Source: Denitrobaculum tricleocarpae (GTDB lineage: Bacteria > Pseudomonadota > Alphaproteobacteria > Kiloniellales > Kiloniellaceae). From it: a DNA stretch of 64,000 nt. The notes beneath the pieces are model-generated. The model did not search any database and was not told where the DNA came from. It saw only the letters and a program-made list of their open reading frames with translations. The first letter of the stretch is position 1. The number at the start of each line of letters is the position of its first letter. Positions 33,486 to 42,069 of this stretch are shown in pieces. The position numbers and the translations under genes are program-made. The stretch is from the NCBI RefSeq assembly GCF_007004665.1, contig NZ_ML660055.1, positions 310,001 to 374,000 of the forward strand. The letters are read 5' to 3'.

Positions 33486-36206
33486 CTATTCGGCCGCCAG
33501 CAGCGCGCTCAAGGCAGAGCCCGGCTGGGTCAGCTCGGCGAAGCTGCCCTGTTCCGCTACCCGGCCGGCACGCATGACCAGCACATGATCAAATAGCTCC
33601 GCGGACCTGGGGTGCTGTAGCGTCCAGAGGACGCCTTTCCCCCGTCGCTGATGCAGCACGGTCTCCAGAAGTCTTGTCTGGGTTGAGCTATCCATCCCGG
33701 CCGCCGCCTCGTTCACGATCAGGACATCCGGTTGCTTCAGGAGGCAGCGCGCAAACCCGAGCTTCTGGCGCTGAACGATGGAAAGCCGAGAGCCGGCAAT
33801 GCCGACATTGAAGTCCAGGCCCGCCTCGATCACGCGCTGGCGCAACCCCAGCTCCTCCAGCAGTTCGGACATGACCCGGCCAATGGTCTCAGCGGCCTGT
33901 GCCTGACCATAAACCAGGCGTCCGAACAGGATATTGTCCTGGATTGACGCGGCCGCATTATAGGACTCCGGCCGGTAGAAAGCCACCGCGCCCGGGTCCT
34001 GATCCAACAAGAGCTCGGAGAAGCGCTGACGCCCCTCGACAAGCTTCCTCTCGACCTCCGGATCGATCAGACCGAGACGATGCCGCTCCTCGATATACTT
34101 GAATGGCAGGTTCAGCAGAAGGCCCTGCTCCGTCTCGTTCAGCGCGGCGCGGCCCGACTTCTCGCCCCTTGCGATCAGGGCCGTAAACTCCGGCAGGTCG
34201 TCAGCCTCAATGAAACTGAACTGTTCGAAGAAAGGGTGGCCTGAAGGCAGATCCGCGAAGATTTCCACCATGGTCTTCGCGATGCTGTAGCCCATATCCA
34301 GCAGGACGTCGGTCAGGCCTTTCTCCTTCAAAACCTGCAGCATCAGGGGATTCTGGGCGAGCGCGTCTGTCCCATAGATCGGGTTGGTGGGCGTTCCGAA
34401 CAGAAGGTTTTCCGCCAGGGTGGCGTTTCGGTTATAGGCACCGGGATCGAACCGCACCACCAAATCCTCCGCATCCTCGGACGCCAGCCGGTCCGAGAGC
34501 GCGGAGCGCGCCAGCAGAATGCCCTGCGCCACTTCGGGGTGGGCATCGGCATCGATCGTTCCGCTCAGCCCGAGCCGGTAGATGTCGTCCTCGAGGCCCA
34601 CATCCTTGAGGATCTGGATCATCCGGACATTGATTTCATCCGGCCCGGACGCCCCGGCAGCCGCGTATTCGACCCAGTCCGCCTCGTAGTCCAGGTCCGA
34701 GTTACCGGCCCGCAGGGCCTCGGCCACGTCCGCCGTCCGCTGCGTTTTGCCATCGCTATCATATTCCGCCTCCCGCAGTGGCCTGTGTTTCAGGCCGAAA
34801 AGCAGATTGTCGCGGACCGAGACCGGGAAGAAATAGGTATTAGGGCCGATGTAGGAAAGCCGGCGGCCGGTCACGGCCGAGGGCAGATCGTGAAGGTTTC
34901 TGCCGCCGATCTTCACGCCGCCCGAGGTCGGCGGGATCAAACCGGACAGCATCATGCTCAAGTGATCCTTGCCGCTGCCGCTGGGGCCGACAATCGCCAC
35001 GTGATCCCCGACATCGCAATCAAAGCTGACGCCCTCAACCAGTTTGGTGTTGTTGTCGTCTTCCAGGGTCAGGGAATTGACCTCGATCTTACCGGATAGC
35101 GTGGGACCGCTGTCCTGTCCCGGATCCTGCAGTTCCGGTGCGATAATCATGGGCGGCTGGAACTGGTCGATGACCTGATCGTATTTGATCTGGACGTCGT
35201 TGCGGCGCTGATCCCAGTCGATCAGCTCCTTGATCGGGCCTGGCAGGTCCTTGTAGGCCGCGATCACGGCGACCAACGCACCGACATCCAGGCGGCCGCT
35301 GATCACCAGGACGCCACCGGCCGAATAGAAGATGAAAGGCGTGAACTGAGAAAGCAGGTTATTCAGAAACTTAACGAAGAACTTGCGTTGAAAAATCTCA
35401 AAACGAATATCGTAAATCTCGCCCAGGCGCTTGGTCATATCGGCGCGTTCGTAGTTTGTCGTATCGTGCGCCTGGATTTCGATCGCCCCGTCGACAATCT
35501 CCGCGACCCGGCCCGCGAGCTTGCGCGCCGTCAGCTGGCGCTGCCGTCCCAAGTCGAGAATCCGCCGGCGCAGTTTCGGGATCAGAATCGCCTGAAACAA
35601 CACGATTGCCGCGGCCACCAGACCGAGCCAGAGATTCTGAACCATGATGAAGAGCATGGCGGTCAGCGCCTGCCCTCCCAGAAACGCGGGCGTCACGAAG
35701 GCGTCGCCGATAAATCCGCCCAGCGGCTCGACCTCGTCCTTGATCATGGTGGCCACTTCGGCCTGCTTCATGCGCCGGATAAAGGGGATCGGAAAGCGCA
35801 GAACCCGGTCGGTCAGCTCGAACCGCAGGCGCCGCAGCATGCGCTCGCCAAGCTGTCCCTTGAAGGTATTGACGAAAAACTTGAAGCCGCCGTTGACCAT
35901 GACGAGGCTCAGGAACACGACACAGAGCGCCAGCAGATAGGCATAGGGATCGAGCAGGAAGCCCTCGAACAGACCTTCTTCGCCTCCCAGACCAAAAATC
36001 GCGTCGATCGAGAAAAGAGAGCGTTGCTGTTCCTCAGGCGCCTGGCCGATCAGGTCATAACCATCGATGATGCCCTGATTGACAATCTGCTTGGGAAGAT
36101 TGAGCGATAAAAAGTAAAACGGCAGGGATATCGCCACCAACAGGAGGATACCCACCTGCTCGCGCCGGCTGTGATGCCAGATGTATTTGAAAAGATTGCG
36201 TTCCAT
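33486..36206 (-). CDS. ABC transporter fusion protein with expanded, degenerate nucleotide-binding domain
   Basis: A 906-residue membrane-ATPase fusion. An exporter-type membrane domain fills about residues 1-345. Walker A GPSGSGK lies near residue 406. The Q-loop lacks its Gln (YIGPNTYFFPVSVRDNLLFG, about 450-470). About 330 residues then separate it from the signature, where about 80 is usual, and hold two further copies of the same motif (LAENLLFG near 602, IQDNILFG near 759). The signature is LSIVQ instead of LSGGQ (about 807), and Walker B reads LIVNEAAAG, with Asn for Asp. H-loop LQHPRS is present. The ATPase may be slow or regulatory. It is upstream of the cNMP-binding gene, so both may form one unit, and divergent from the glycosyltransferase cluster. 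Confidence 0.8.
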   Translation of the reverse strand: MERNLFKYIWHHSRREQVGILLLVAISLPFYFLSLNLPKQIVNQGIIDGYDLIGQAPEEQQRSLFSIDAIFGLGGEEGLFEGFLLDPYAYLLALCVVFLSLVMVNGGFKFFVNTFKGQLGERMLRRLRFELTDRVLRFPIPFIRRMKQAEVATMIKDEVEPLGGFIGDAFVTPAFLGGQALTAMLFIMVQNLWLGLVAAAIVLFQAILIPKLRRRILDLGRQRQLTARKLAGRVAEIVDGAIEIQAHDTTNYERADMTKRLGEIYDIRFEIFQRKFFVKFLNNLLSQFTPFIFYSAGGVLVISGRLDVGALVAVIAAYKDLPGPIKELIDWDQRRNDVQIKYDQVIDQFQPPMIIAPELQDPGQDSGPTLSGKIEVNSLTLEDDNNTKLVEGVSFDCDVGDHVAIVGPSGSGKDHLSMMLSGLIPPTSGGVKIGGRNLHDLPSAVTGRRLSYIGPNTYFFPVSVRDNLLFGLKHRPLREAEYDSDGKTQRTADVAEALRAGNSDLDYEADWVEYAAAGASGPDEINVRMIQILKDVGLEDDIYRLGLSGTIDADAHPEVAQGILLARSALSDRLASEDAEDLVVRFDPGAYNRNATLAENLLFGTPTNPIYGTDALAQNPLMLQVLKEKGLTDVLLDMGYSIAKTMVEIFADLPSGHPFFEQFSFIEADDLPEFTALIARGEKSGRAALNETEQGLLLNLPFKYIEERHRLGLIDPEVERKLVEGRQRFSELLLDQDPGAVAFYRPESYNAAASIQDNILFGRLVYGQAQAAETIGRVMSELLEELGLRQRVIEAGLDFNVGIAGSRLSIVQRQKLGFARCLLKQPDVLIVNEAAAGMDSSTQTRLLETVLHQRRGKGVLWTLQHPRSAELFDHVLVMRAGRVAEQGSFAELTQPGSALSALLAAE

Positions 36207-36493
36207 GCAGTGGAATCGACGGCTTTCGGCTGTAAATTGGTGTCCCCTGTGTTTGGACCTTAAACGATGACCTGATGGCGGTAAACACTACGCAGGCTGG
36301 GATTTTCGCAACGCGGCAATCCGGCCACAGTCGCATGCTCATCGATAAAATCCGATCATGGAGACTTTTTGACGCTTCAATACTGTGCAATGCTCGGCGC
36401 TTGTGTCTGGCGGTTTGACACCTACATGATGAGACGTCAGAGTGCGCATAGCTGGCAGTACACCTTGTCGGCGGGGGAACGAGAGAAGACTTG
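36207..36493. other. 290-base divergent promoter region of the ABC and glycosyltransferase genes
   Basis: No gene or clear operator seen. It must carry the start signals for the ABC/cNMP-binding genes on the minus strand and the glycosyltransferase cluster on the plus strand. Confidence 0.4.
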
Positions 36494-37738
36494 ATGACCC
36501 AAAGCCCGCGCGACACGCGCGTTCTGATCTACAGCCACGACAGCTTTGGGCTCGGACACCTGAGACGCTGCCGTGAAATCGCCCACACCCTGGCAAAGGC
36601 CGAAGACAACCTCTCGGTCCTGATCCTTTCGGGCTCGCCTATTATTGGCAACTACGGCTTCTCGTCGCGCGTGGATTTCGTCCGGATTCCCGGCGTGATC
36701 AAGCTGCGCGACGGCGACTACACCTCTTTGAGCCTGCGGATCGATATCAGCGACACCCTGGCGATCCGCTCCTCGATCATCGAACATACCGCCAAGGTCT
36801 ACGATCCAGACATTTTCATCGTCGACAAGGAACCGCTCGGCCTGCGCGGCGAGGTCAAATCAACCCTGGAGATGCTGACAGCGCGCGGCACGCCCTGCGT
36901 TCTTGGGCTGCGCGATGTCATGGACGAGCCGGATCTGCTGGCGCCGGAATGGGAGCGCAAGGGCGTGGAGCCGGCGCTGCGCAACTATTACGACGACATC
37001 TGGATCTACGGCCTGCCGCAAATCTGCGATCCGCTGGAAGGCATTGATCTGCCGCCCTCCGTGCACCGCAAAGTCACCTACACGGGTTATCTGCGCCGCA
37101 GCACGACCGAGGATGCCCCGCAGCCCCGGCTGGAAAAGATCAAAGACCCTTTCCTGCTGGTCACCGTGGGGGGCGGCGGTGACGGCGAAGCCATTATCGA
37201 CTGGGTCCTGCGCGCCTATGAAACTGACCATGATCTGCCGCATCCGGCTCTGATCGTCCTCGGGCCCTTCATGGGCTCCGAGCTTCAGAGCGAGTTCATC
37301 GAGCGGGTCAACCGGCTGGATAATGTGGAAGCCATCACTTTCGACGCGCAGTTGGAGGCCTTCGTAAAGCGCGCGGTGGCCGTGGTGGGCATGGGCGGGT
37401 ACAATACTTTCTGCGAAATCCTCTCCTTCGATAAGCGGGCGCTGATCGTTCCGCGTACGGAACCACGGCTGGAACAGTTCATCCGGGCGTCCCGGGCGCA
37501 GGATCTCGGTCTGCTGACCATGCTGACCGACGATGGCGAACGCAATCCGGCCACCATGGCGACTGCCCTGCGAAATCTGCCGCAACAGAGCCTGCCCTCG
37601 GAAACCGTGGTGCCCGGCCTGCTGGACGGCCGGCGTAACGTGGTCAAATTGACCAATCAGTGGGTATCACGCCGCCAGAGGGGCCTCGCGACGCTCGAGG
37701 ATGCCCGCGACGACGTCATGATGCCCGGCGGCTCCTAA
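36494..37738 (+). CDS. Predicted glycosyltransferase, MurG-like (COG4671 type), copy 1
   Basis: A 414-residue GT-B fold protein. The opening VLIYSHDSFGLGHLRRCREIAHTL contains the GHxxR pattern of MurG-like enzymes, and the C-terminal donor domain carries VGMGGYNTFCEILSFDKRALIVPRTEPRLEQFIRA. Two more members of this family follow in the same cluster (40267, 42070). Such enzymes use a nucleotide sugar in the cytoplasm or on the inner membrane face. ATG 36494 is chosen over the adjacent TTG. First gene of a seven-gene run with overlaps and short gaps. Confidence 0.82.
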   Translation: MTQSPRDTRVLIYSHDSFGLGHLRRCREIAHTLAKAEDNLSVLILSGSPIIGNYGFSSRVDFVRIPGVIKLRDGDYTSLSLRIDISDTLAIRSSIIEHTAKVYDPDIFIVDKEPLGLRGEVKSTLEMLTARGTPCVLGLRDVMDEPDLLAPEWERKGVEPALRNYYDDIWIYGLPQICDPLEGIDLPPSVHRKVTYTGYLRRSTTEDAPQPRLEKIKDPFLLVTVGGGGDGEAIIDWVLRAYETDHDLPHPALIVLGPFMGSELQSEFIERVNRLDNVEAITFDAQLEAFVKRAVAVVGMGGYNTFCEILSFDKRALIVPRTEPRLEQFIRASRAQDLGLLTMLTDDGERNPATMATALRNLPQQSLPSETVVPGLLDGRRNVVKLTNQWVSRRQRGLATLEDARDDVMMPGGS

Positions 37739-37805
37739 CGCGCGGTTTCGCTCAGGCCAACCCCCGCATTTGGCGGAAATCTCTTCTTAATTGCGCTCCA
37801 GGGTT

Positions 37806-39056
37806 ATGAATTCCCATCCCAGCATCGCCGTCATTCTCAAAGGCTATCCGCGGCTTTCAGAGACCTTCATCGCGCAGGAGCTGCATGCGCTCGAGCAGCG
37901 CGGCCTGCATTTGCATTTCTTTTCGCTCCGCCATCCGACGGACACCTCGGTGCATCCGGTTCATCGGGAAATCAAGGCGCCGGTAACCTATCTGCCGGAG
38001 TACCTGCACAATGAACCCGCCCGGGTCTGGCGCGCCTGGCGGGCCGCGGCGAAGCTGCCCGGTTACAAAAGGGCCCGCGCGGCCTTTCTGCGCGATCTGA
38101 TCCGCGATCTGACGCCCAACCGTATCAGGCGCTTCGGGCAGGCCTGCGTTCTGGCAACCGAACTGCCGGGCGGAATCACCCAGCTCTACGCTCATTTCCT
38201 GCATACGCCGGCCTCGGTCACGCGCTACGCGGCGCTGATGACCGGCCTGCCCTGGTCCGCCTCCGCCCACGCCAAGGATATCTGGACCACGCCGGAGTGG
38301 GAAAAACGCGAAAAGCTCGCGGAACTGGCGTGGCTGGTCACCTGCACGGAAGTGGGTCGGGATCACCTCGCCGGCCTCGCACCCCAGCCGGATAAGGTCG
38401 GTTTGGTCTATCACGGCCTGGATTTTGAGCGCTTTACGGCCAACGGCAGTGACAGTCCCTGCAACACACTCCTTTCCAACCGCGATGGCAGCGCCGCCGC
38501 GGATCCCGTCGTTCTGCTCTCCGTCGGGCGGGCCGTGGAAAAGAAAGGCTACGATGATCTGCTGAACGCACTGACCCGGTTGCCCAAGGATCTGCAGTGG
38601 CGTCTGGTGCATATCGGCGGCGGGAAACTGAAGGAAAAGCTGAAGGCCCTGGGTCAGCAGCTCGGCATCGATGATAGGATAGAATGGCTTGGCGCGCAGC
38701 CCCAGGAGGTCGTTCTGGAACACTACCGCAAGGCTGATCTTTTCGTACTGGCCAGCCGGATCGGTAAGGACGGCGACCGGGATGGCTTGCCCAATGTCCT
38801 GATGGAAGCGCAGAGTCAGGCCATCGCCTGCGTTTCGACAGTGGTTTCCGCGATTCCGGAGCTGATCCGTGACGGAGAGACAGGACTTCTCGTCGCGCCC
38901 GAGAATCCCCCGGAACTGGCGGCGGCCCTTCATGACCTGATCACTGACCCTGCCCGGCGGGCGCAGCTCGCAAATGCCGGCTGTCAGAGAGTCAGGCGTG
39001 ACTTCACCATGGGGAAAGGCATCGACGCGCTGGTGTCCCGTTTCGGTCAAAACTGA
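37806..39056 (+). CDS. Glycosyltransferase family 4
   Basis: A 416-residue GT-B enzyme: N-domain ILKGYPRLSETFIAQELHALEQRGL, and a donor domain with VLLSVGRAVEKKGYDDLLNAL, then FVLASRIGKDGDRDGLPNVLMEAQSQAIACVSTVVSAIPELIRDGETGLLVAPEN, the E(x7)E region of family 4. Makes a retaining sugar linkage, probably on a lipid-linked or surface glycan. ATG 37806 is used. Its TGA at 39054-39056 is the first TGATG of a triple stop/start repeat leading into the next glycosyltransferase. Confidence 0.88.
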   Translation: MNSHPSIAVILKGYPRLSETFIAQELHALEQRGLHLHFFSLRHPTDTSVHPVHREIKAPVTYLPEYLHNEPARVWRAWRAAAKLPGYKRARAAFLRDLIRDLTPNRIRRFGQACVLATELPGGITQLYAHFLHTPASVTRYAALMTGLPWSASAHAKDIWTTPEWEKREKLAELAWLVTCTEVGRDHLAGLAPQPDKVGLVYHGLDFERFTANGSDSPCNTLLSNRDGSAAADPVVLLSVGRAVEKKGYDDLLNALTRLPKDLQWRLVHIGGGKLKEKLKALGQQLGIDDRIEWLGAQPQEVVLEHYRKADLFVLASRIGKDGDRDGLPNVLMEAQSQAIACVSTVVSAIPELIRDGETGLLVAPENPPELAAALHDLITDPARRAQLANAGCQRVRRDFTMGKGIDALVSRFGQN

Positions 39057-39094
39057 TGCTTGGGCAAAACTGATGCTCGGACCAACCTGATGCG
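39044..39094 (+). repeat. 17-nt tandem repeat with three TGATG stop/start units
   Basis: CTGATG occurs at 39053, 39070 and 39087. The upstream gene stops at TGA 39054-39056; ATG 39056 opens MLGQN and stops at 39071-39073; ATG 39073 opens MLGPT and stops at 39088-39090; ATG 39090 starts the real gene. Each stop overlaps the next start by one base. Confidence 0.88.
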
Positions 39095-40238
39095 CCTCGC
39101 CTTCTACGCGCCCATGAAACCGCCCGACCATCCGGTGCCCTCCGGAGACCGGCACATGGCACGGCTGTTTCTGAAGGCCTTCGAGCAGGCCGGACATCAG
39201 GTCGAACTCGCCTGTCGTCTGCGCAGCCGCGACCCCAAAGGCGATCCGCAGCGCCAGAAGCGGCTGAAACAGCTGGGTGAGAGCCTCGCCGACCGCCTGC
39301 TGCGGCGCTACCGGGCAAGGCCCCCTGCCGAACGGCCGCAGGCCTGGTTTACCTACCACCTTTACTACAAGGCCCCGGACTGGGTGGGGCCTAAAGTGGC
39401 CGCCGGCCTAGGCATCCCCTACCTGGTCGCCGAGGCTTCCGTTGCGTACAAGCGTGCGAGCGGCCCCTGGGATGAGGGCCACCGCGCGACCCTGTCCGCT
39501 TTGGCCCAATGCGCCGCCGTGGTGACGGTCAATCCGCACGATGCCGCCTGCTTGCCCGCGGGCATCCCGCTGGAGACGGTCAAGCCCTTCCTGGACACCC
39601 GCCGGTTTCAGTCGGCGGCACTCAAGCCCGAACAGGCCCGCCCTCTGCTGGCAAAGGCGCATGGCCTGGACCCGGATCAGCCCTGGCTGCTGGCCGTCGC
39701 CATGATGCGCCGGGGCGACAAACTGGCCTCCTACCGGGTCCTGGCCGACGCCCTGACGCCCTTGCAGGACCGCCCCTGGCAGATCCTGCTCGTCGGCGAC
39801 GGACCGGCCTGGGCGGAGGTCCAGGCCGCCTTTTCGACGATCGCCCCGGAGCGCCTGCGTTTCCTGGGCGAATGCGGACCGTCGGTCTTGCCTGAGATCT
39901 ACGCTGCGGGCGATCTTTTCGTCTGGCCTGCGGTGAACGAAGCCTACGGCATGGCGCTTCTGGAAGCGCAAGCCGCCGGCCTGCCGGTCGTCGCCGCCCG
40001 CACCGGCGGCGTGCCCGCCATCGTCGAGCACGGCGTCACCGGTCTTCTCACGCCGCCCGAAGATGCCGCTTCCATCGGCGCCGCGGTCGCCGCCCTGCTC
40101 ACCCAGCCCGAGCACCGGTGTGAGATGGCAAGGGCCGCCATTGAAAAGACCGCCCGCGAACACGACCTCTCCAGCGTATCCCGCCGGCTCGATGCCATCC
40201 TGCGGCGCGCCCAGAAAGCCAAAGAGAGCCCCCCGTGA
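39090..40238 (+). CDS. Glycosyltransferase (GT-B, family 4-like)
   Basis: A 382-residue GT-B protein: start MRLAFYAPMKPPDHPVPSGDRHMARLFLKAFEQAGH and donor domain ILLVGDGPAWAEVQAAF, FVWPAVNEAYGMALLEAQAAGLPVVAARTGGVPAIVEHGVTGLLTPPED, with the family 4 Glu pair. TTG 39060 is also in frame; ATG 39090 is preferred since it begins at the conserved first strand and follows two micro-ORFs in a tandem repeat. The stop lies in the next tandem repeat, as GTGA. Confidence 0.87.
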   Translation: MRLAFYAPMKPPDHPVPSGDRHMARLFLKAFEQAGHQVELACRLRSRDPKGDPQRQKRLKQLGESLADRLLRRYRARPPAERPQAWFTYHLYYKAPDWVGPKVAAGLGIPYLVAEASVAYKRASGPWDEGHRATLSALAQCAAVVTVNPHDAACLPAGIPLETVKPFLDTRRFQSAALKPEQARPLLAKAHGLDPDQPWLLAVAMMRRGDKLASYRVLADALTPLQDRPWQILLVGDGPAWAEVQAAFSTIAPERLRFLGECGPSVLPEIYAAGDLFVWPAVNEAYGMALLEAQAAGLPVVAARTGGVPAIVEHGVTGLLTPPEDAASIGAAVAALLTQPEHRCEMARAAIEKTAREHDLSSVSRRLDAILRRAQKAKESPP

Positions 40239-40270
40239 GCCCAATTGTCTTCTTGAGCCCAACCTCATGA
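40235..40270 (+). repeat. NTGA-SCCCA tandem units at a glycosyltransferase junction
   Basis: GTGAGCCCA (40235), TTGAGCCCA (40253) and ATGACCCCA (40267) repeat at 18 and 14 bases. The upstream gene stops at TGA in the first unit. GTG 40235 opens an 11-codon frame (starts SPIVFLSPTS after the initiator) that stops on the TGA of the third unit, whose ATG starts the next glycosyltransferase. Confidence 0.82.
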
Positions 40271-41475
40271 CCCCAAACACCGTAACCCGGGGCGGCCGCA
40301 CCGATGTTCTCTTCTACGTTCAGCATCTGCTGGGAATCGGCCACCAGAAGCGCGCCGCGACCCTGGCCCGGGCCATGGAACGCCAAGGCCTGAAGGTCAC
40401 CTTCGTTTCCGGCGGTATGCCCGTGCCTGGGCTGAACACGGGGTCTGCGAACTTCGTTCAACTCCCGCCCCTGCGCGCCGAAGACATCCACTTCCGGCGT
40501 CTGGTCAACGACCAGGGCCTGGAGGCCGACGAGGCCTTCAAATCCGCCCGGCGCGATCAATTGCTCGCACTTTACGAAGCCGTGCGACCGCGCGCCCTGC
40601 TGATCGAGATGTTCCCCTTCGGCCGCCGCCAGATGCGCTTCGAGCTCCGCCCCCTTCTGGACGCCGCCCGGAAGGCCGAGCCGCGGCCCCTGATCCTCTC
40701 CTCCGTGCGCGACATCCTGGTCGAGCCCCCGAAACCGGAACGCATCGCCGAGATGATCGACTGGATCAAGCGGGTGTTCGACCACGCCCTGGTGCACGGC
40801 GATCCCAATCTCATTCCCTTCGACGAGACCTTTCCGCCCCTCACGGAGATCGCGGATCAAGTTGTCTATACAGGTTATGTGGTTGACGAATCGGTGGATC
40901 AACCGCCTCATCCCCAGGACGGGCGCGATGAAATCCTGGTTTCGACCGGCGGCGGCGCGGTCAGCGAAGCCCTGGTCACCGCCGCACTGGCGGCGAGCAG
41001 GGAACTGCCCGACAGCCTGGCCCGGCTGCACGGCCTGCGCTGGCGCATTCTGATTGGCCACAGCCTGCCTGAAATGCAATTCCAAGCCTTTCAGGCGCAG
41101 GCGCCCTCTCACGTCACAGTCGAGCGGGCCCGTCCGGACTTCACATCCCTGCTGCCCAACTGCCGCCTCTCCATCAGCCAGGGCGGCTACAACACCGTGA
41201 TGGAAGTGCTGCGCGCCGGCTGCCCGAGAGTCGTCGTACCCTATTCGGGCGGTCTGGAGACCGAGCAGACCCTGCGGGCGCGGCTTCTGGCCGAGCGCGG
41301 CGCTCTGACCCTCCTGGAGGAACAGAACCTGACCGCGGAGAGCCTGCTGCAGGCCGTGGGCGCTGAGTTCGCGCGCAGCGGTGCCTCGAAGCTGAACCTG
41401 GATACCGATGGTTCAGACAACACAGCGATCCGCATTCAGGTCCTCCTGTCCCGCCACGAGGGAGACCGGGCATGA
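40267..41475 (+). CDS. Predicted glycosyltransferase, MurG-like (COG4671 type), copy 2
   Basis: A 402-residue GT-B enzyme, close paralogue of the product at 42070: both have VLFYVQHLLGIGH near the start, FEMFPFGRRQMRFEL or IEMFPFGRRQMRFEL, and ISQGGYNTVMEVLRAGCPRVVVPY with a following ETEQTLRARLLAERG. ATG 40267 is chosen (MTPNTVTRGGRTDVLFY), because it lies in the ATGA of the third repeat unit; the longer frame overlaps the upstream gene. Coupled at its end to the phosphatase by ATGA (41472-41475). Confidence 0.83.
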   Translation: MTPNTVTRGGRTDVLFYVQHLLGIGHQKRAATLARAMERQGLKVTFVSGGMPVPGLNTGSANFVQLPPLRAEDIHFRRLVNDQGLEADEAFKSARRDQLLALYEAVRPRALLIEMFPFGRRQMRFELRPLLDAARKAEPRPLILSSVRDILVEPPKPERIAEMIDWIKRVFDHALVHGDPNLIPFDETFPPLTEIADQVVYTGYVVDESVDQPPHPQDGRDEILVSTGGGAVSEALVTAALAASRELPDSLARLHGLRWRILIGHSLPEMQFQAFQAQAPSHVTVERARPDFTSLLPNCRLSISQGGYNTVMEVLRAGCPRVVVPYSGGLETEQTLRARLLAERGALTLLEEQNLTAESLLQAVGAEFARSGASKLNLDTDGSDNTAIRIQVLLSRHEGDRA

Positions 41476-42062
41476 CCCTGCTCTACATTCTCCGGCATGG
41501 CGTGACGCCCTGGAACCAGGAGGGGCGCATTCAGGGCCAGAGCGACATCGGCCTCGCCGACGAGGCCCGCGCGGAAATCCCGTCCTGGACCCTGCCTGCG
41601 GGCGCGCGATCCGCGCGCTGGCTGAGCAGTCCGCTGATCCGGGCCCGCGACACCGCCGCGATTCTGGGGCACCCGGATGCGCAGATTGAGGCGCGGCTCC
41701 AGGAAATGCACTGGGGCGCCTGGGAAGGCCAGCGCCTCGCCGATCTGCGCCGGGATCTCGGCGCGGAGATGACCGAGAACGAGGCCAGGGGCCTGGACCT
41801 GCAGCCGCCGGGCGGCGAGAGTCCGCGCGATGTTCAGATCCGGCTGAAACCCCTGCTCACCAGCCTGGCCGAAAAAAAAGAAACCGTGACAGCCGTCAGC
41901 CATAAAGGCGTCATCCGCGCCCTCTATGCGCTCGCCAGCGGATGGGATATGACCGGAAAACCGCCGCTCAAGCTACAAAACGACTGCTGCCACGCCTTTC
42001 GGCTGTCTCCGGACGGCAGGCCCGCGCTAGAAGAGCTCAACATTTCCATGCTCGCCAGGTAA
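41472..42062 (+). CDS. Histidine phosphatase family protein (phosphoglycerate mutase-like)
   Basis: A 196-residue phosphatase: catalytic RHG in LYILRHGVTPWNQEGRIQGQSD, then SSPLIRARDTAAILG, MHWGAWEGQRLADLR with its Glu acid/base region, and VTAVSHKGVIRALYAL carrying the second His. The family removes phosphate from small molecules. Placed between two paralogous glycosyltransferases and overlapping the upstream one by ATGA, so it probably acts on a phosphorylated sugar or intermediate of the same pathway; that is inference. Confidence 0.88.
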   Translation: MTLLYILRHGVTPWNQEGRIQGQSDIGLADEARAEIPSWTLPAGARSARWLSSPLIRARDTAAILGHPDAQIEARLQEMHWGAWEGQRLADLRRDLGAEMTENEARGLDLQPPGGESPRDVQIRLKPLLTSLAEKKETVTAVSHKGVIRALYALASGWDMTGKPPLKLQNDCCHAFRLSPDGRPALEELNISMLAR

Positions 42063-42069
42063 CCCCAAG

